Below are positions 9,428 to 18,745 of a DNA stretch of 64,000 nucleotides, in pieces. Within the stretch, counting starts at the first letter, position 1. Each line of letters opens with the position of its first letter. The notes beneath the pieces were generated by a model. It was not told the origin of the DNA. It made no database searches and saw only the letters and a program-made list of their open reading frames with translations. The DNA is from Paenibacillus sinopodophylli (GTDB lineage Bacteria; Bacillota; Bacilli; Paenibacillales; Paenibacillaceae): the NCBI RefSeq assembly GCF_005930355.1, contig NZ_VDBO01000001.1, forward strand, positions 2,029,135-2,093,134, read 5' to 3'. The translations under genes and the position numbers were made by a program.

Positions 9428-10279
9428 CTATAAAGCAGCGAGCTTGCCTGCCAGCACAATTTCTCCGCGTGGCTGCGAGCCCCTCGCATCAGGCTCATGT
9501 GTAATTGCAATTTGATCGTATTCGTCTGGTTTGAATGTATAATAAAGGGCTCCCGTACCATCATTGGTTAAGAAAGTACCTGCATTGACCGGCTTGCCTT
9601 CCTTCAGCAGCCAAACCTGGAATGCTTCATCGTTCGTAAGCTTTGGCAAATTCTCTGCCTGCACGATCAAATGCATGCCATTCGCATCAATAACGATCGT
9701 CGCTAAGCCTTGCGCTACGATATCCGGAACGGTCGGTGTCAATGCCACTACGTTATTGACTTGAATACCCGTAGGCGGCTGCTCAGCCGCTGCAAGCTGC
9801 TGCTGAAGCTCCTGAACCTGTGCGGCAAGCTGCTCCGAATCGCCATTCAGACGATCAACTCTCTGGTACAGAACAGTTGATACGAGCAGCAGCGCAGCTG
9901 CAGCTCCCGCTAGTAAAGGAGTTGTCCAGCTTTTTACTTTTTTCCGAGGCATTGCTTGCACTGGCATCTTCTCCGTAATAGGCTTTGGTACCGGAATGAC
10001 CGGCACGTTCGTTGATTCCGAAGTGGATAACGTTTGTGCATCGGCACGTTCAGATTGTGCTACCGCTGCAAGAATTCGTGCCTTCATTCCGGGAGGAGGT
10101 GCTACCGGCTCCACCGTTAATGGCATCATACCGAATAACTCCACCAGCTCTTCCATTTTTCTCTGACATTGTATGCAAGATGCGCCATGGGCTTCGAATG
10201 CGAGCTTATCCTCATCGTCAAGTCCTCCCAGCACATACATTTCAACATCTTCACAGCGAGCAGTATGCGGATTGCTCAT
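9428..10279 (-). CDS. Anti-sigma factor with zinc-finger and RskA-type domain
   Basis: This is the membrane-bound inhibitor of the ECF sigma factor encoded just upstream. The chosen ATG (283 residues, MSNPHTARCEDVE) overlaps the sigma stop codon as ATGA and follows GGAGGGGGTG. The N-terminus carries a ZAS zinc-binding motif, His31-x3-Cys35-x2-Cys38. A transmembrane helix spans about 120-138, followed by a Gln/Ala-rich coiled coil (140-166) and an extracellular RskA-like domain to the end. This arrangement suits regulated proteolysis that releases the sigma factor. The inducing signal is not visible. Confidence 0.9.
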   Translation of the reverse strand: MSNPHTARCEDVEMYVLGGLDDEDKLAFEAHGASCIQCQRKMEELVELFGMMPLTVEPVAPPPGMKARILAAVAQSERADAQTLSTSESTNVPVIPVPKPITEKMPVQAMPRKKVKSWTTPLLAGAAAALLLVSTVLYQRVDRLNGDSEQLAAQVQELQQQLAAAEQPPTGIQVNNVVALTPTVPDIVAQGLATIVIDANGMHLIVQAENLPKLTNDEAFQVWLLKEGKPVNAGTFLTNDGTGALYYTFKPDEYDQIAITHEPDARGSQPRGEIVLAGKLAAL

Positions 10280-10854
10280 GGGCTCACCCCCTCCTTCCAT
10301 GTCGTTTCGAATTTCTTTCGCAGTTGTGTAAGCGCAAGTCTGACTCTGCTCTTAACCGTCCCTAGAGGGATGTCATGCCTTTGACTAACCTCTTGCTGGG
10401 TATACCCCATGAAATAGATAAGTTCAACAACCTGCTTCTGATCCTCATTCAACTCGCCGAGCGCTTCCTTCATCTGCTCGCCAAGCATTTTATGTTCGAC
10501 CTCTTGCTCCGTTGAGTGGGATGAGGCTTCACGCTCGAGCACCCCCTCCTCCTGCGCTTCAAGAGGTTTTCTTCCGTGCTTTCTCAGCCAATCAACTGAT
10601 AAATTACGTGCGATTGTAAAGAGCCAGCTGCTTATTTTCCCTGCGGCTTCGTCCGTTCGCAATTTACTAGCTGAATTCCATACCCGGATGAACAGCTCCT
10701 GTACAACCTCTTCAGCAGCCATCGCATCTCTAACCATTCGATAAACGAAGGCATATATCTGGCGTTCATAACGATCATATAGTAGCTCCAAGGCGGCTGA
10801 ATCCCGTTCCGCAATTTGCTGGATAAGCAGCTCGTCCGATGCTTTCTCTACCAC
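10276..10854 (-). CDS. ECF RNA polymerase sigma factor
   Basis: This is a sigma-70 family extracytoplasmic-function sigma factor, 192 residues, with region 2 (LLYDRYERQIYAFVYRM, then AEEVVQELFIRVW) and region 4 (GYTQQEVSQRHDIPLGTVKS). The start is a GTG after GGAGGAGGGG. It is co-transcribed and translationally coupled with the RskA-type anti-sigma gene, a SigK/RskA-like pairing. Its regulon probably includes its own promoter, but no promoter motif could be assigned with confidence. Confidence 0.93.
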   Translation of the reverse strand: MVEKASDELLIQQIAERDSAALELLYDRYERQIYAFVYRMVRDAMAAEEVVQELFIRVWNSASKLRTDEAAGKISSWLFTIARNLSVDWLRKHGRKPLEAQEEGVLEREASSHSTEQEVEHKMLGEQMKEALGELNEDQKQVVELIYFMGYTQQEVSQRHDIPLGTVKSRVRLALTQLRKKFETTWKEGVSP

Positions 10855-10906
10855 CCGGGGTCCCCTCCTCCGATACTTACTGCTCCTATCATAACTTTAT
10901 ACCTGT

Positions 10907-10952
10907 AAAAAAGAAAACAGCTAATCAAGGAAAACTCCCATGAGCAGCTGTT
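10907..10952 (-). terminator. Terminator of the polysaccharide deacetylase gene
   Basis: On the minus strand AACAGCTGCTCATGGGA...TTAGCTGTT is followed by TTCTTTTTT. Confidence 0.7.
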
Positions 10953-10982
10953 CGAATCAATCAAATAAAAATTCCACATGCA

Positions 10983-12380
10983 TTAAATCGCTGTTGTTTT
11001 CGTACCTAATTGGGCGGCTTCGTCGGCTGCCGCGCTTAATGAGCGTTCCACTGTATCTGTAATATCTTGCATCTTATTGATATTCATCTGCGTTGTCGCG
11101 TAACGCCTAATCGTTGTGATAGGCATCAGAAGCATACGCGGTGAAATCGCATCACGGCTCCGTTTGCCTTTCTCTGTCTTCTTCGCATTCGTAAGCACCT
11201 TGATCAATATACGAAGGTATACGCGAGTAGACTTCGCAAACAGTCCTTCCGGAAGATCGAACAACTCGAATCCTAAACGATCCGCCCCGCGATGAATCAT
11301 AGTAACACCGTATACAGCCTTAATATCTTTGGCGTCGGAATCGGCGGCAAGCTGGTTAGCAAGCAAGGGCAGCGCTTGTTCGACCTCTCTAAGCATCCGT
11401 ATGCCCGTTGCCACTGGCGACTTAGATGCTGCTGCGATGCTTGACAGCATCTTGTTGTCGAAATGAAGCTCAGCTACTCGGTCTCCCTTGGTTAACCTGC
11501 TACCTTCAGCAAAAGTAATCTCCTCACCACTATATGCGATGACCCGATAATGAAAAGCAGCGTCCGCCTTCTGACCAACTGTCTTTAAGCGGAAGAGGAA
11601 GTGAAAGACCTGCTCCCACGTCAGCCAGAGCGAGATCAGCGTTTTTTTCGCAAGTGAAATGTGCTTTGACTTCGCAGCCTCTGTCAGCTTCATCATTTCC
11701 TCAATACCAACGAATCGGTAGCCCTTCTTCATGCCTTCTTCGAGATAGGCTTCCAAAGCGATCAGCATGTTGCGCGGTGCGTCCTTATCTGCACCGAAGG
11801 TCATGCCGCAATCATGCAGCAGCAGTACTTCGCCTGGTTTCAGCTTCTTCAGCATCCGTTTCTTGAGACGCTCCGCACCAACCCGGATTCGCCAATCGCT
11901 AAACATAGCAGACCATAAAATAATATGGAGATGTCCGAGCTTCGCATAATCGAATACGTTTACGATTCCCCAAGGCGGTCGATAATAAGCTGTTCTCGAC
12001 CCGGTAGCACGTTCAATAATATCAAGTGTACGATCAATCTGGCGTTTAACCGTCCGCGGACGCATAAGCCAGTTCGTTTTGTGCTCATAATTATGAACAC
12101 CAAGATTATGACCTTCATCCTTCATGCGCCGCAGCAAATGCTCTTGCCCCTCGGCATGGGAGCCTACAACAAAAAAGGTCGCCTTCGCATTGAAACGGGC
12201 TAGCAAATCGAGAAGCTGTGCTGTATAAACCGCATCTGGACCGTCATCGAACGTTAAGGCAATCTCTTTCTCTACAAGACCTTTCTTAAAAACACGAAAG
12301 CCAAATGTACGGCTAATTAGTCCAGGAAGAAACGCATAGAAGGTTGCAACGTATAATCCCCATAACAGCAAATTTTCCAT
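10983..12380 (-). CDS. Polysaccharide deacetylase family protein (NodB domain)
   Basis: This is a carbohydrate esterase 4 type deacetylase that removes N-acetyl groups from peptidoglycan or another surface glycan. It has 465 residues. After an N-terminal membrane segment (residues 1-22), the NodB domain shows the metal and catalytic motifs LTFDDGPD (Asp45, Asp46), HNYEH (His96, His100), YYRPPWG (near 133) and LLLHDCG (near 195). The C-terminal half (about 240-465) is an extension not needed for catalysis. It resembles the YkoP-like domain seen in such Firmicute proteins, but that match is from memory. It is divergent from the AI-2E permease gene. Confidence 0.87.
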   Translation of the reverse strand: MENLLLWGLYVATFYAFLPGLISRTFGFRVFKKGLVEKEIALTFDDGPDAVYTAQLLDLLARFNAKATFFVVGSHAEGQEHLLRRMKDEGHNLGVHNYEHKTNWLMRPRTVKRQIDRTLDIIERATGSRTAYYRPPWGIVNVFDYAKLGHLHIILWSAMFSDWRIRVGAERLKKRMLKKLKPGEVLLLHDCGMTFGADKDAPRNMLIALEAYLEEGMKKGYRFVGIEEMMKLTEAAKSKHISLAKKTLISLWLTWEQVFHFLFRLKTVGQKADAAFHYRVIAYSGEEITFAEGSRLTKGDRVAELHFDNKMLSSIAAASKSPVATGIRMLREVEQALPLLANQLAADSDAKDIKAVYGVTMIHRGADRLGFELFDLPEGLFAKSTRVYLRILIKVLTNAKKTEKGKRSRDAISPRMLLMPITTIRRYATTQMNINKMQDITDTVERSLSAAADEAAQLGTKTTAI

Positions 12381-12547
12381 TTTGTTTTCCCCACCGTTAT
12401 ATGATTTAGTCGACGAATGAGTTAGCGGTACAAAACAACAACAGTAACTTTAATTGTAGCATAATGCAATAAAAAATAGGCATCTTTTTAAAAACTATAG
12501 TACAATCTTTATGGAAATAAGATTCTAAAATACGAAGGAGTATCCCT

Positions 12548-13702
12548 ATGTTGCCCTTTTACAAAAAGTACTGGCGAACCGCATTCGACATCGCTCTGAT
12601 TGCGCTTACCGTATACTTAATTATGTTCTCATTCAGCTATTTGTACCGAATTGCAACACCTATTTTCTTCTCTTTCATTATTTTCTTATGCATTGAGCCG
12701 ATTGCTAAACGATTGAACAAGCTCGGCTTGAAGAAATCGATTGCCTCCGGAATATCGGTGCTGCTGTTTACATTAGTCATTCTTGCCGCTTTCTCCGGCG
12801 CCGCCTACCTGCTTACTAAGCAAGGCACCGAGCTTTATAACAACTTCCCGAAATATCAGAAAGTGCTCGCGAGCCAAATCGCCAACATTACGGGCGAGCT
12901 TCAGCACAGGTTCGGTACGACAACCGAGGAACTCGACTTGGTGCAGCGCTCCAAAGACTTAATTGAAGGCGCATCGTCCACTTTATTGAAATTCGGACAA
13001 ACGGTACTAAGCAACCTCATCGGTTATGTCTCATCCTTCTCTACCTTTATTTTCAACTTTGTAGTAGGGATTATATTAGCTTATTTCTTAAGCATTGAAA
13101 TTACGACATGGAAGCAGACAGCTGTGGAAAAAACGCCTAACACGTTCAAATCTGTGTTCTTTTTCCTACGCAACAATGTATTTAAGGGCATTGCCCTCTA
13201 CATCAAAGCACAAGCTAAAATGATCTCGATCACCTTTGTCGTGATCTTGGTCGCCCTGCTGCTGCTGCGTGTAGAAAATGCATTCGTCATCGCAGTCGTG
13301 TCAGCCATATTCGATATTTTGCCGCTGCTTGGTGTTGGAACGATATTTATTCCATGGATTATCTACTTAATCATCATCGGCAAAATAACACTGGCTATAT
13401 GGTTGTCAGCACTGTTTCTCGTCGTCGTACTCACGCGCCAAATTCTTGAACCGAAAATTACAGGCGATTCCTTAGGCGTATCCGCCTTCACGATGCTCGC
13501 CTTTATGATCGTATCGCTATCATTGTTCGGAATTGCCGGCGTTATTCTGGCACCTGTACTTATGATTCTGCTGAAAGCATTATACGATCAAGGCTACTTC
13601 CATCGCTGGATTCACGCACCTATTGGTGAATATGACAATCCTCAAGCCGATGCGGGAGTCGCAACCACTGTAACACCCGAGGATAATGAACCGAAAACAT
13701 AA
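12548..13702 (+). CDS. AI-2E family transporter (YtvI-like permease)
   Basis: This is a polytopic membrane protein of the AI-2E (PerM) family, 384 residues, with about eight hydrophobic segments: two pairs near the N-terminus (15-90) and a C-terminal cluster (150-360). Members export or import diverse small solutes or act in sporulation and osmoadaptation; the substrate here is unknown. AAGGAG precedes the ATG. A Rho-independent terminator follows. A second, diverged family member lies at 26692-27771. Confidence 0.85.
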   Translation: MLPFYKKYWRTAFDIALIALTVYLIMFSFSYLYRIATPIFFSFIIFLCIEPIAKRLNKLGLKKSIASGISVLLFTLVILAAFSGAAYLLTKQGTELYNNFPKYQKVLASQIANITGELQHRFGTTTEELDLVQRSKDLIEGASSTLLKFGQTVLSNLIGYVSSFSTFIFNFVVGIILAYFLSIEITTWKQTAVEKTPNTFKSVFFFLRNNVFKGIALYIKAQAKMISITFVVILVALLLLRVENAFVIAVVSAIFDILPLLGVGTIFIPWIIYLIIIGKITLAIWLSALFLVVVLTRQILEPKITGDSLGVSAFTMLAFMIVSLSLFGIAGVILAPVLMILLKALYDQGYFHRWIHAPIGEYDNPQADAGVATTVTPEDNEPKT

Positions 13703-13718
13703 TGAGTATTCGAAAAAC

Positions 13719-13772
13719 AAGCCAAGCCTTTGCAGAATAAGCGTAATTGCTGCGAAGGTCTGGCTTTTTTTA
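13719..13772 (+). terminator. Terminator after the AI-2E transporter gene
   Basis: AAGCCAAGCCTTTGCAG...CTGCGAAGGTCTGGCTTTTTTT is a long imperfect stem with a T run. Confidence 0.8.
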
Positions 13773-13829
13773 TGTTTCAATAGAGAATCCATTTATTTAT
13801 ATTACATTTACATGGGGGGGGAATATCGG

Positions 13830-14156
13830 TTGAGCGGAATTGCGAAATTGCCATCACCACCTTATTACGCAGTAGTCTTTGTATCGGAGCGTACAGAAGG
13901 TGACAATGGCTACGGTCATATGGCCGATGTCATGGTAGAACTTGCCTCACGGCAGAGTGGCTACTTGGGCATAGAATCGGCACGCGACAACGAGCTGGGC
14001 ATTACGGTCTCTTACTGGGAGACGCTGGAGGCGATAAAAGCTTGGAAAGAAAATGCTGCACATCAGGTTGCGCAGCAGCGTGGAAAAAGCGAATGGTACC
14101 GAAGCTTCGCGCTGCGCATTAGCAAGGTGGAACGGGATTATTATTATGACATGTGA
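13830..14156 (+). CDS. Antibiotic biosynthesis monooxygenase (ABM) domain protein
   Basis: This is a small ferredoxin-like-fold protein of the ABM/YgiN/IsdG superfamily, about 108 residues. The pattern YYAVVFVSERTEG, MVELASRQSGYLGIESARD, VSYWETLEAIKAWKENAAHQ and WYRSFALRI is typical of the group: a central Glu-Ser-Ala-Arg strand, a W-x4-I-x2-W helix and a histidine. A TTG start is preferred because a GGGGGGGAA ribosome-binding site lies 8 bp upstream; the ATG at 13812 overlaps that site. Its function is unknown: quinol or haem oxygenase-like roles are possible. It is convergent with the penicillin-binding protein gene. Confidence 0.8.
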   Translation: MSGIAKLPSPPYYAVVFVSERTEGDNGYGHMADVMVELASRQSGYLGIESARDNELGITVSYWETLEAIKAWKENAAHQVAQQRGKSEWYRSFALRISKVERDYYYDM

Positions 14157-14176
14157 TCCGCAGAAAGCATATGCCT

Positions 14177-16042
14177 TCACCTCTTAGGCAAGTTGTCCGC
14201 GGCGGATGACAGACGTGCGGCGATGTCCATTACGCCGCGGAAGATGAGGGTCGCCTGGTTCGAGCTTCCAGGCGGCTGGTTTTCCACGAGCACGGCGATT
14301 GCGTAGCGCGGCTTCTTGACCGGGCCGTAGCCCGCAAACCACTGGTGGTTGCGGTCGATTCCGGCCCGCATCGTCTCGGCGGTGCCCGATTTGCCGGCAA
14401 CCGCCCACAGCCCTTGGCGGATCGCAAGACCGGTTCCATGGTCGACGACCGCCTCCATGCCGCGCAGCAGCGCATGCGCCGTGGCCGGGTGAATCCGGCC
14501 ACGGGCGGCTTGCGCCCGCTGTGCGGGCAGCTTGACCATCCGCTGGCCGTTGGCATAGCGGATGTCAGTGAGCAGGCGCGGCTCCATTACGCGCCCCTCA
14601 TTCAGCAGCGTTACAATCAGATTTGCCGCTTGAAGCGGCGACATCCTTACATCACGCTGCCCAATCCCGCTCTGCGCGAGTGTACCATCACTCGCTGCGG
14701 CGAGCATCGCGGCTTGCTTCCCAGCCGCCGCGAACAGCTGCCCGCTCTCTTCCTCTTCCAGCAATCGCAGCGGCTCCTGGAACGGACCGAAAGCCTGCTC
14801 ACGGTGCCAGCCTGCCGGCTTCCCGATCCCTAGAGCATCGGCCGTGCGCTGCAGTTCAGCTGGCGTAAGACGCTCAGCAATCGTAGCGAATACAATATTG
14901 CAGGACTGAGCTAGCCCCTCCGCAAGCGTCAAATGCCCATGACCGCCTTCCTTCCAGCAAGATAGTCCGTACTTGCCATATTCACCATCACAGTAGAACG
15001 ATTCATGCTGATTCACAACTCCCGCTTCAAGCGCTGCAGCTTCTGTCACCAGCTTAAAAATGGAGCCAGGCGCATACGCCTTCAAAGCATGATTCTCCCA
15101 CTCGGTGCCATCTGCTGATGTGAATTGACCAGGCTTTAGCTGCGGCCTCGATACCATTGCAACAATATCCGCGTTGCTCGCATCGAGTACAACAACCGCT
15201 CCTTCCTTCAAACCACGAGCATCCACATAAGCCTCGATTTCGTTTTGAAGCTGCAAATCGATTGTTGTCATTGCCTTTAGCGGGTAATAATGGTTATTAG
15301 GCTGTGTAATTCTCATATCCAAGCCGTGCATAGGCGCATTTCGCCCGTCTAAGAAATACGACACAGATGTTGGACCAATGCCATGCAGCAGCTTATCCAG
15401 CGATTTCTCGAGCCCTGAGCCGCCAACCTGATCGGCCAGCTTGCGTTTGCCTTCAGCCAAATCATCAGCTTGCTCGGCTTGCAGCCATTCTGGATGCTCG
15501 CTCGTAAATCCGATAAGATGCTTAGGCTGAAACGCTGACAAATAACGGTTGCGATACGGCAGCACGCGAATACCGTTCAACGACAGCTCCTTCACTTGCA
15601 GCGCCTCTGATTCCGATAAACGAAGCGGTTGTGCTAATCCATCAGACTTCCAGAACGCAGGCTCTCGCAAACCGTTCCATTTACCCATCAACTCTTCCTT
15701 CGTGACGCCTAGAATGCGGCTAAGCGCAGCAATATCCGTTTCGTCCCCCCTTCTGTCCTGCCTTACAGGAAACATCGCTAGAGCCGAATAAGACTCGCCT
15801 GTTATCGCTGTCCCATATCGATCATAGAAATCTCCTCTGCCTGAATCTAGGACGAGCTTGCGCTGTCGCTGCTGCACTGACATGCGCTGCCATGCTCCCC
15901 TGCTAGACTTATGAGCTAGAGCAGCTGTCGGCACATTTCCAGGCATGAATTGCAGCCATGCTAATCGTCCGATATAACTAAACATGATCATGCTTATAAT
16001 AGATGCGGCGAGCACGATTCGTTTCAACCTCTGATTCCTCAT
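14177..16042 (-). CDS. Class B penicillin-binding protein (D,D-transpeptidase)
   Basis: This is a peptidoglycan cross-linking enzyme anchored by an N-terminal membrane helix (about residues 8-28 from the chosen ATG). The start has an AAAGGAG ribosome-binding site, giving 621 residues; the longer frame begins inside a family A repeat. Active-site motifs are Ser327-x2-Lys330 (GSIFK), Ser380-Cys-Asn382 and Lys551-Ser-Gly-Thr. A dimerisation domain precedes the transpeptidase domain. No PASTA domains are present. The gene is monocistronic and away from the mur cluster, so it may be a sporulation- or growth-phase-specific PBP. Its 3' 400 bp is much richer in G+C than its 5' part. Confidence 0.9.
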   Translation of the reverse strand: MRNQRLKRIVLAASIISMIMFSYIGRLAWLQFMPGNVPTAALAHKSSRGAWQRMSVQQRQRKLVLDSGRGDFYDRYGTAITGESYSALAMFPVRQDRRGDETDIAALSRILGVTKEELMGKWNGLREPAFWKSDGLAQPLRLSESEALQVKELSLNGIRVLPYRNRYLSAFQPKHLIGFTSEHPEWLQAEQADDLAEGKRKLADQVGGSGLEKSLDKLLHGIGPTSVSYFLDGRNAPMHGLDMRITQPNNHYYPLKAMTTIDLQLQNEIEAYVDARGLKEGAVVVLDASNADIVAMVSRPQLKPGQFTSADGTEWENHALKAYAPGSIFKLVTEAAALEAGVVNQHESFYCDGEYGKYGLSCWKEGGHGHLTLAEGLAQSCNIVFATIAERLTPAELQRTADALGIGKPAGWHREQAFGPFQEPLRLLEEEESGQLFAAAGKQAAMLAAASDGTLAQSGIGQRDVRMSPLQAANLIVTLLNEGRVMEPRLLTDIRYANGQRMVKLPAQRAQAARGRIHPATAHALLRGMEAVVDHGTGLAIRQGLWAVAGKSGTAETMRAGIDRNHQWFAGYGPVKKPRYAIAVLVENQPPGSSNQATLIFRGVMDIAARLSSAADNLPKR

Positions 16043-16086
16043 GTTGCTAGAGCTCCTTTGCTTCGATCTTCGATGCCTGTAAAACC

Positions 16087-16186
16087 CCAAGGTGAACCGG
16101 CTGTCGCCGTCCTTTGGCGGCGCGGCGCGTTTCATTCCAAGAAATATAGAGAAAGGATGCCAAATCTTATCCTTTCCTATATTGAA
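16087..16186 (+). repeat. Family A interspersed element upstream of the PBP gene
   Basis: A complete copy: AAGGTGAACCGGCTGTCGCCG...GGCGCGTTTCATTCC, then ATATAGAGAAAGGAT paired with ATCCTTTCCTATAT. The second stem is 14 bp with one bulged A. It ends 44 bp upstream of the chosen PBP start. Confidence 0.88.
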
Positions 16187-16253
16187 CGCAAGGTTATTTA
16201 TATACCATTATTTCCGGCAGCAGTCCTTCCGCAAACCTATCTGCCATGCAGGC

Positions 16254-16300
16254 ACAAAAAAAAGAGCATTACAACCGCAATTGGCTGAAATGCTCTCTCT
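16254..16300 (-). terminator. Terminator of the chemoreceptor gene
   Basis: On the minus strand AGAGCATTTCAGCC...GGTTGTAATGCTCT is followed by TTTTTTTT. Confidence 0.8.
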
Positions 16301-16340
16301 ATTTCGTTGAAGCTATGTTACTTTGTATTACCTATTAGCA

Positions 16341-18578
16341 CTATTCAATTTTGAATTGGGACAGCGAATCCTTCAACTCGCGGGATACCGTATCCAGCTT
16401 CTCTGACAATCGAACCATGCCGTCGCTGATGCTAAGCTGCTCAGAGCTAAGTGACGCAACTTCCTCTGATGTTGCTGAGGATTCCTCTGCAACTGCGCTC
16501 ACATTCGTCATCGCATCTGCCAAGACCGCTTGCGACTGATCAAGCTGTCCGATCGAATCGGTCACTAGATCGAGTCTTTCTACAAGTTGTCCCATCTGGC
16601 CGGACACCGTTAGGAAGATTTGATTCGCTTCTTTCACAGAGCCGATCTGCTCTTGGAACAATGGATAGGCGTCTGACAAAACAGAAACCGTCTCGTCAAT
16701 TTCGCCTCTAATTTTTTCTGTGATTTGACCAACAACATCGATCGATTGACGACTTTGATCAGCTAACTTACGAATCTCATCCGCAACGACCATAAAGCCT
16801 TTCCCAGCCGCTCCTGCACGAGCCGCTTCAATCGTAGCATTAAGCGATAGAATATTCGTTTGCTTCGTTAGATTGTTAAGCACATCCAATATTTTCACAA
16901 TTGAACCTGTGCTAACTTTAAGCGCATCAACCTTCTCGACCATCGAACGCGTCATTTCTTCGGTCATGCCCGTTTTCTGGATAAGCACGCCCATGTAATC
17001 CGTACCTTGTTCACTCGCTTTTTCAACTTCCTGTGCAGAACGTACCATTTCTTCGTTCGCAGCAATTACTTTTTTCATCTGGGCGTCAATATTGCCCGTC
17101 AGGTCTGTCCCCTTCTCGGCTTCAACAGCAAGGCTTGTTGCTCCGCCTGCAATCTCTTCCGTTGCGACAGCAATTTCCTTAGCTGAGATGGCTGTCTTTC
17201 TTGAAGCGTCGCTTAGTTCTGATGCCGTGTGCAGTACATCCTCCGCAGAACGGGTCGTTTGAACGGCCAGCGCTTTAATCTGTGTCATCATTCGGTTGAA
17301 GCTGTCGCTTAGCTCACCAATCTCATCTTGGCGCTTCCTCATCTCCGAACGGACAGTAAGATTGCCGCTTGCTCCTTCATTCATCAGATTTTTCAGCTGA
17401 ACAAGAGGTTTAGCAATCGTCATAATAACCAGAATTCCGATCGCAATCGCTATAAGTGCAGCAACGAATACGGTAATCCAGGTTAGCGTCTGAATAGCTT
17501 TGGCGTCTTTCACCAGCTCCTTCACCGGAACCATTCCTACCAGCTTCCAATTCATACTCTCGAACGTTTTATAGGATACGAGTACTTCTTCGTTATTTGT
17601 TGTTTTCATTTTGACAGAGTCCTGTAGAGCCTTATCTCCTTCGGACGGAAGGCTGACAATCCCTTCCTTGCCGATCATTTCTGGATCTGAACTTGTGATG
17701 TAATGATTAGCTGCATCCATAATTGCGACTTGGCTGCCTTCACCCAAGTTTACATCCTTGTACCGTTCAGCAATTGAATCGACCGATACCTCAAGCAGTA
17801 GAACATAGGATGCCAGACTGGAAGTTGTATCCTTAATCAGACGACTAAGTCCAATTGTCTTCACGCTTGACGGATTCGACAACCCCTCCGGCTGTGGCTC
17901 AATCCAATTCGTTCTGCCCGCTTGTTCAACCGTTTCCAAGAACCAATCTGATTTCATAAGACTCTCAGCGGTGCTGCTGCTCGCCGAACCTGCAGTAACC
18001 AGATCCAGTTTAGGATCTACTGGCAATAACATGAGAGAAACAATTGTACTGTTGCCCATAACGTAAGATTGCATCTTTTCACTCAAGTTGCGTGAAGCTT
18101 CGAATTTGGTATAATCATCACCGCTATCCAGCATTTTCCTTACAATTGCGTGAAAGTCCTTGTCGATCAGAATTTGAAGTGTCAAATCCTCATATGTCTT
18201 GTAAATAACATCAAGGTTGTTAGCTACTTGCTTTATCGTCTCTGAGCTAGCATCCGAAACCTTGCTTTCAATTATTTTCTTAGACTGCGAATAGGCTAAC
18301 AGCCCTACAGTTAGAACACATGCAATAATTCCGCAAAAAATAATCATAAACAGCTTTAACCCTACCGATTTTATAGGATTTGATATTTTCGTACCTTTTA
18401 GGGAACTCGTTGCTACTCTTGCTGTCTTCTTGATAGATTGAAGCGTTGATTGCGCTTTCATGCCTAATTCAGATTGTCTGCCTTTAGTCCCATTTAGGGC
18501 CGCGCCTAGCTTTGCTTTCTTGGACTTCTTAGCTGTTTGTTCTTCTGGGGTTTTCATTGGGTAAGACACCGCCTTCAA
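16341..18578 (-). CDS. Methyl-accepting chemotaxis protein
   Basis: This is a transmembrane chemoreceptor that signals to CheA/CheW. It has 745 residues with two membrane helices (about 75-97 and 370-395). These enclose an extracellular Cache-type sensor domain (100-365), followed by HAMP (about 395-450) and the cytoplasmic signalling domain with the hairpin tip around [15 protein letters not shown]. The N-terminal cytosolic tail of about 74 residues before the first helix is unusually long, Lys/Ser/Thr-rich and polar. The ligand is unknown. It is monocistronic, with its own terminator. Confidence 0.92.
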   Translation of the reverse strand: MKAVSYPMKTPEEQTAKKSKKAKLGAALNGTKGRQSELGMKAQSTLQSIKKTARVATSSLKGTKISNPIKSVGLKLFMIIFCGIIACVLTVGLLAYSQSKKIIESKVSDASSETIKQVANNLDVIYKTYEDLTLQILIDKDFHAIVRKMLDSGDDYTKFEASRNLSEKMQSYVMGNSTIVSLMLLPVDPKLDLVTAGSASSSTAESLMKSDWFLETVEQAGRTNWIEPQPEGLSNPSSVKTIGLSRLIKDTTSSLASYVLLLEVSVDSIAERYKDVNLGEGSQVAIMDAANHYITSSDPEMIGKEGIVSLPSEGDKALQDSVKMKTTNNEEVLVSYKTFESMNWKLVGMVPVKELVKDAKAIQTLTWITVFVAALIAIAIGILVIMTIAKPLVQLKNLMNEGASGNLTVRSEMRKRQDEIGELSDSFNRMMTQIKALAVQTTRSAEDVLHTASELSDASRKTAISAKEIAVATEEIAGGATSLAVEAEKGTDLTGNIDAQMKKVIAANEEMVRSAQEVEKASEQGTDYMGVLIQKTGMTEEMTRSMVEKVDALKVSTGSIVKILDVLNNLTKQTNILSLNATIEAARAGAAGKGFMVVADEIRKLADQSRQSIDVVGQITEKIRGEIDETVSVLSDAYPLFQEQIGSVKEANQIFLTVSGQMGQLVERLDLVTDSIGQLDQSQAVLADAMTNVSAVAEESSATSEEVASLSSEQLSISDGMVRLSEKLDTVSRELKDSLSQFKIE

Positions 18579-18686
18579 AATTGTAAGTCTGAATTAGTTC
18601 TCCTGCTTCTAGCGAATCCTGCCGAAATATGTATTTACCATATATTATTTTATATCGACATCCTATTGTCAATCCATAATAAGAAA

Positions 18687-18729
18687 ACAAAAAAAAGAGC
18701 CTTATTTTTTTTGGTAAAATAAGACTCTA
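18687..18729 (-). terminator. Terminator of the U32-peptidase operon
   Basis: On the minus strand AGAGTCTTATTTT...AAATAAGGCTCT is followed by eight T. Confidence 0.75.
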
Positions 18730-18745
18730 GGCCTGCATTATTGTT

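Noticed and set aside
14230..14833. Alternative frames over the GC-rich end of the penicillin-binding protein gene (108 and 162 codons)
   Set aside because: High G+C lowers stop frequency in all frames there. The transpeptidase frame carries the conserved KSGT motif.
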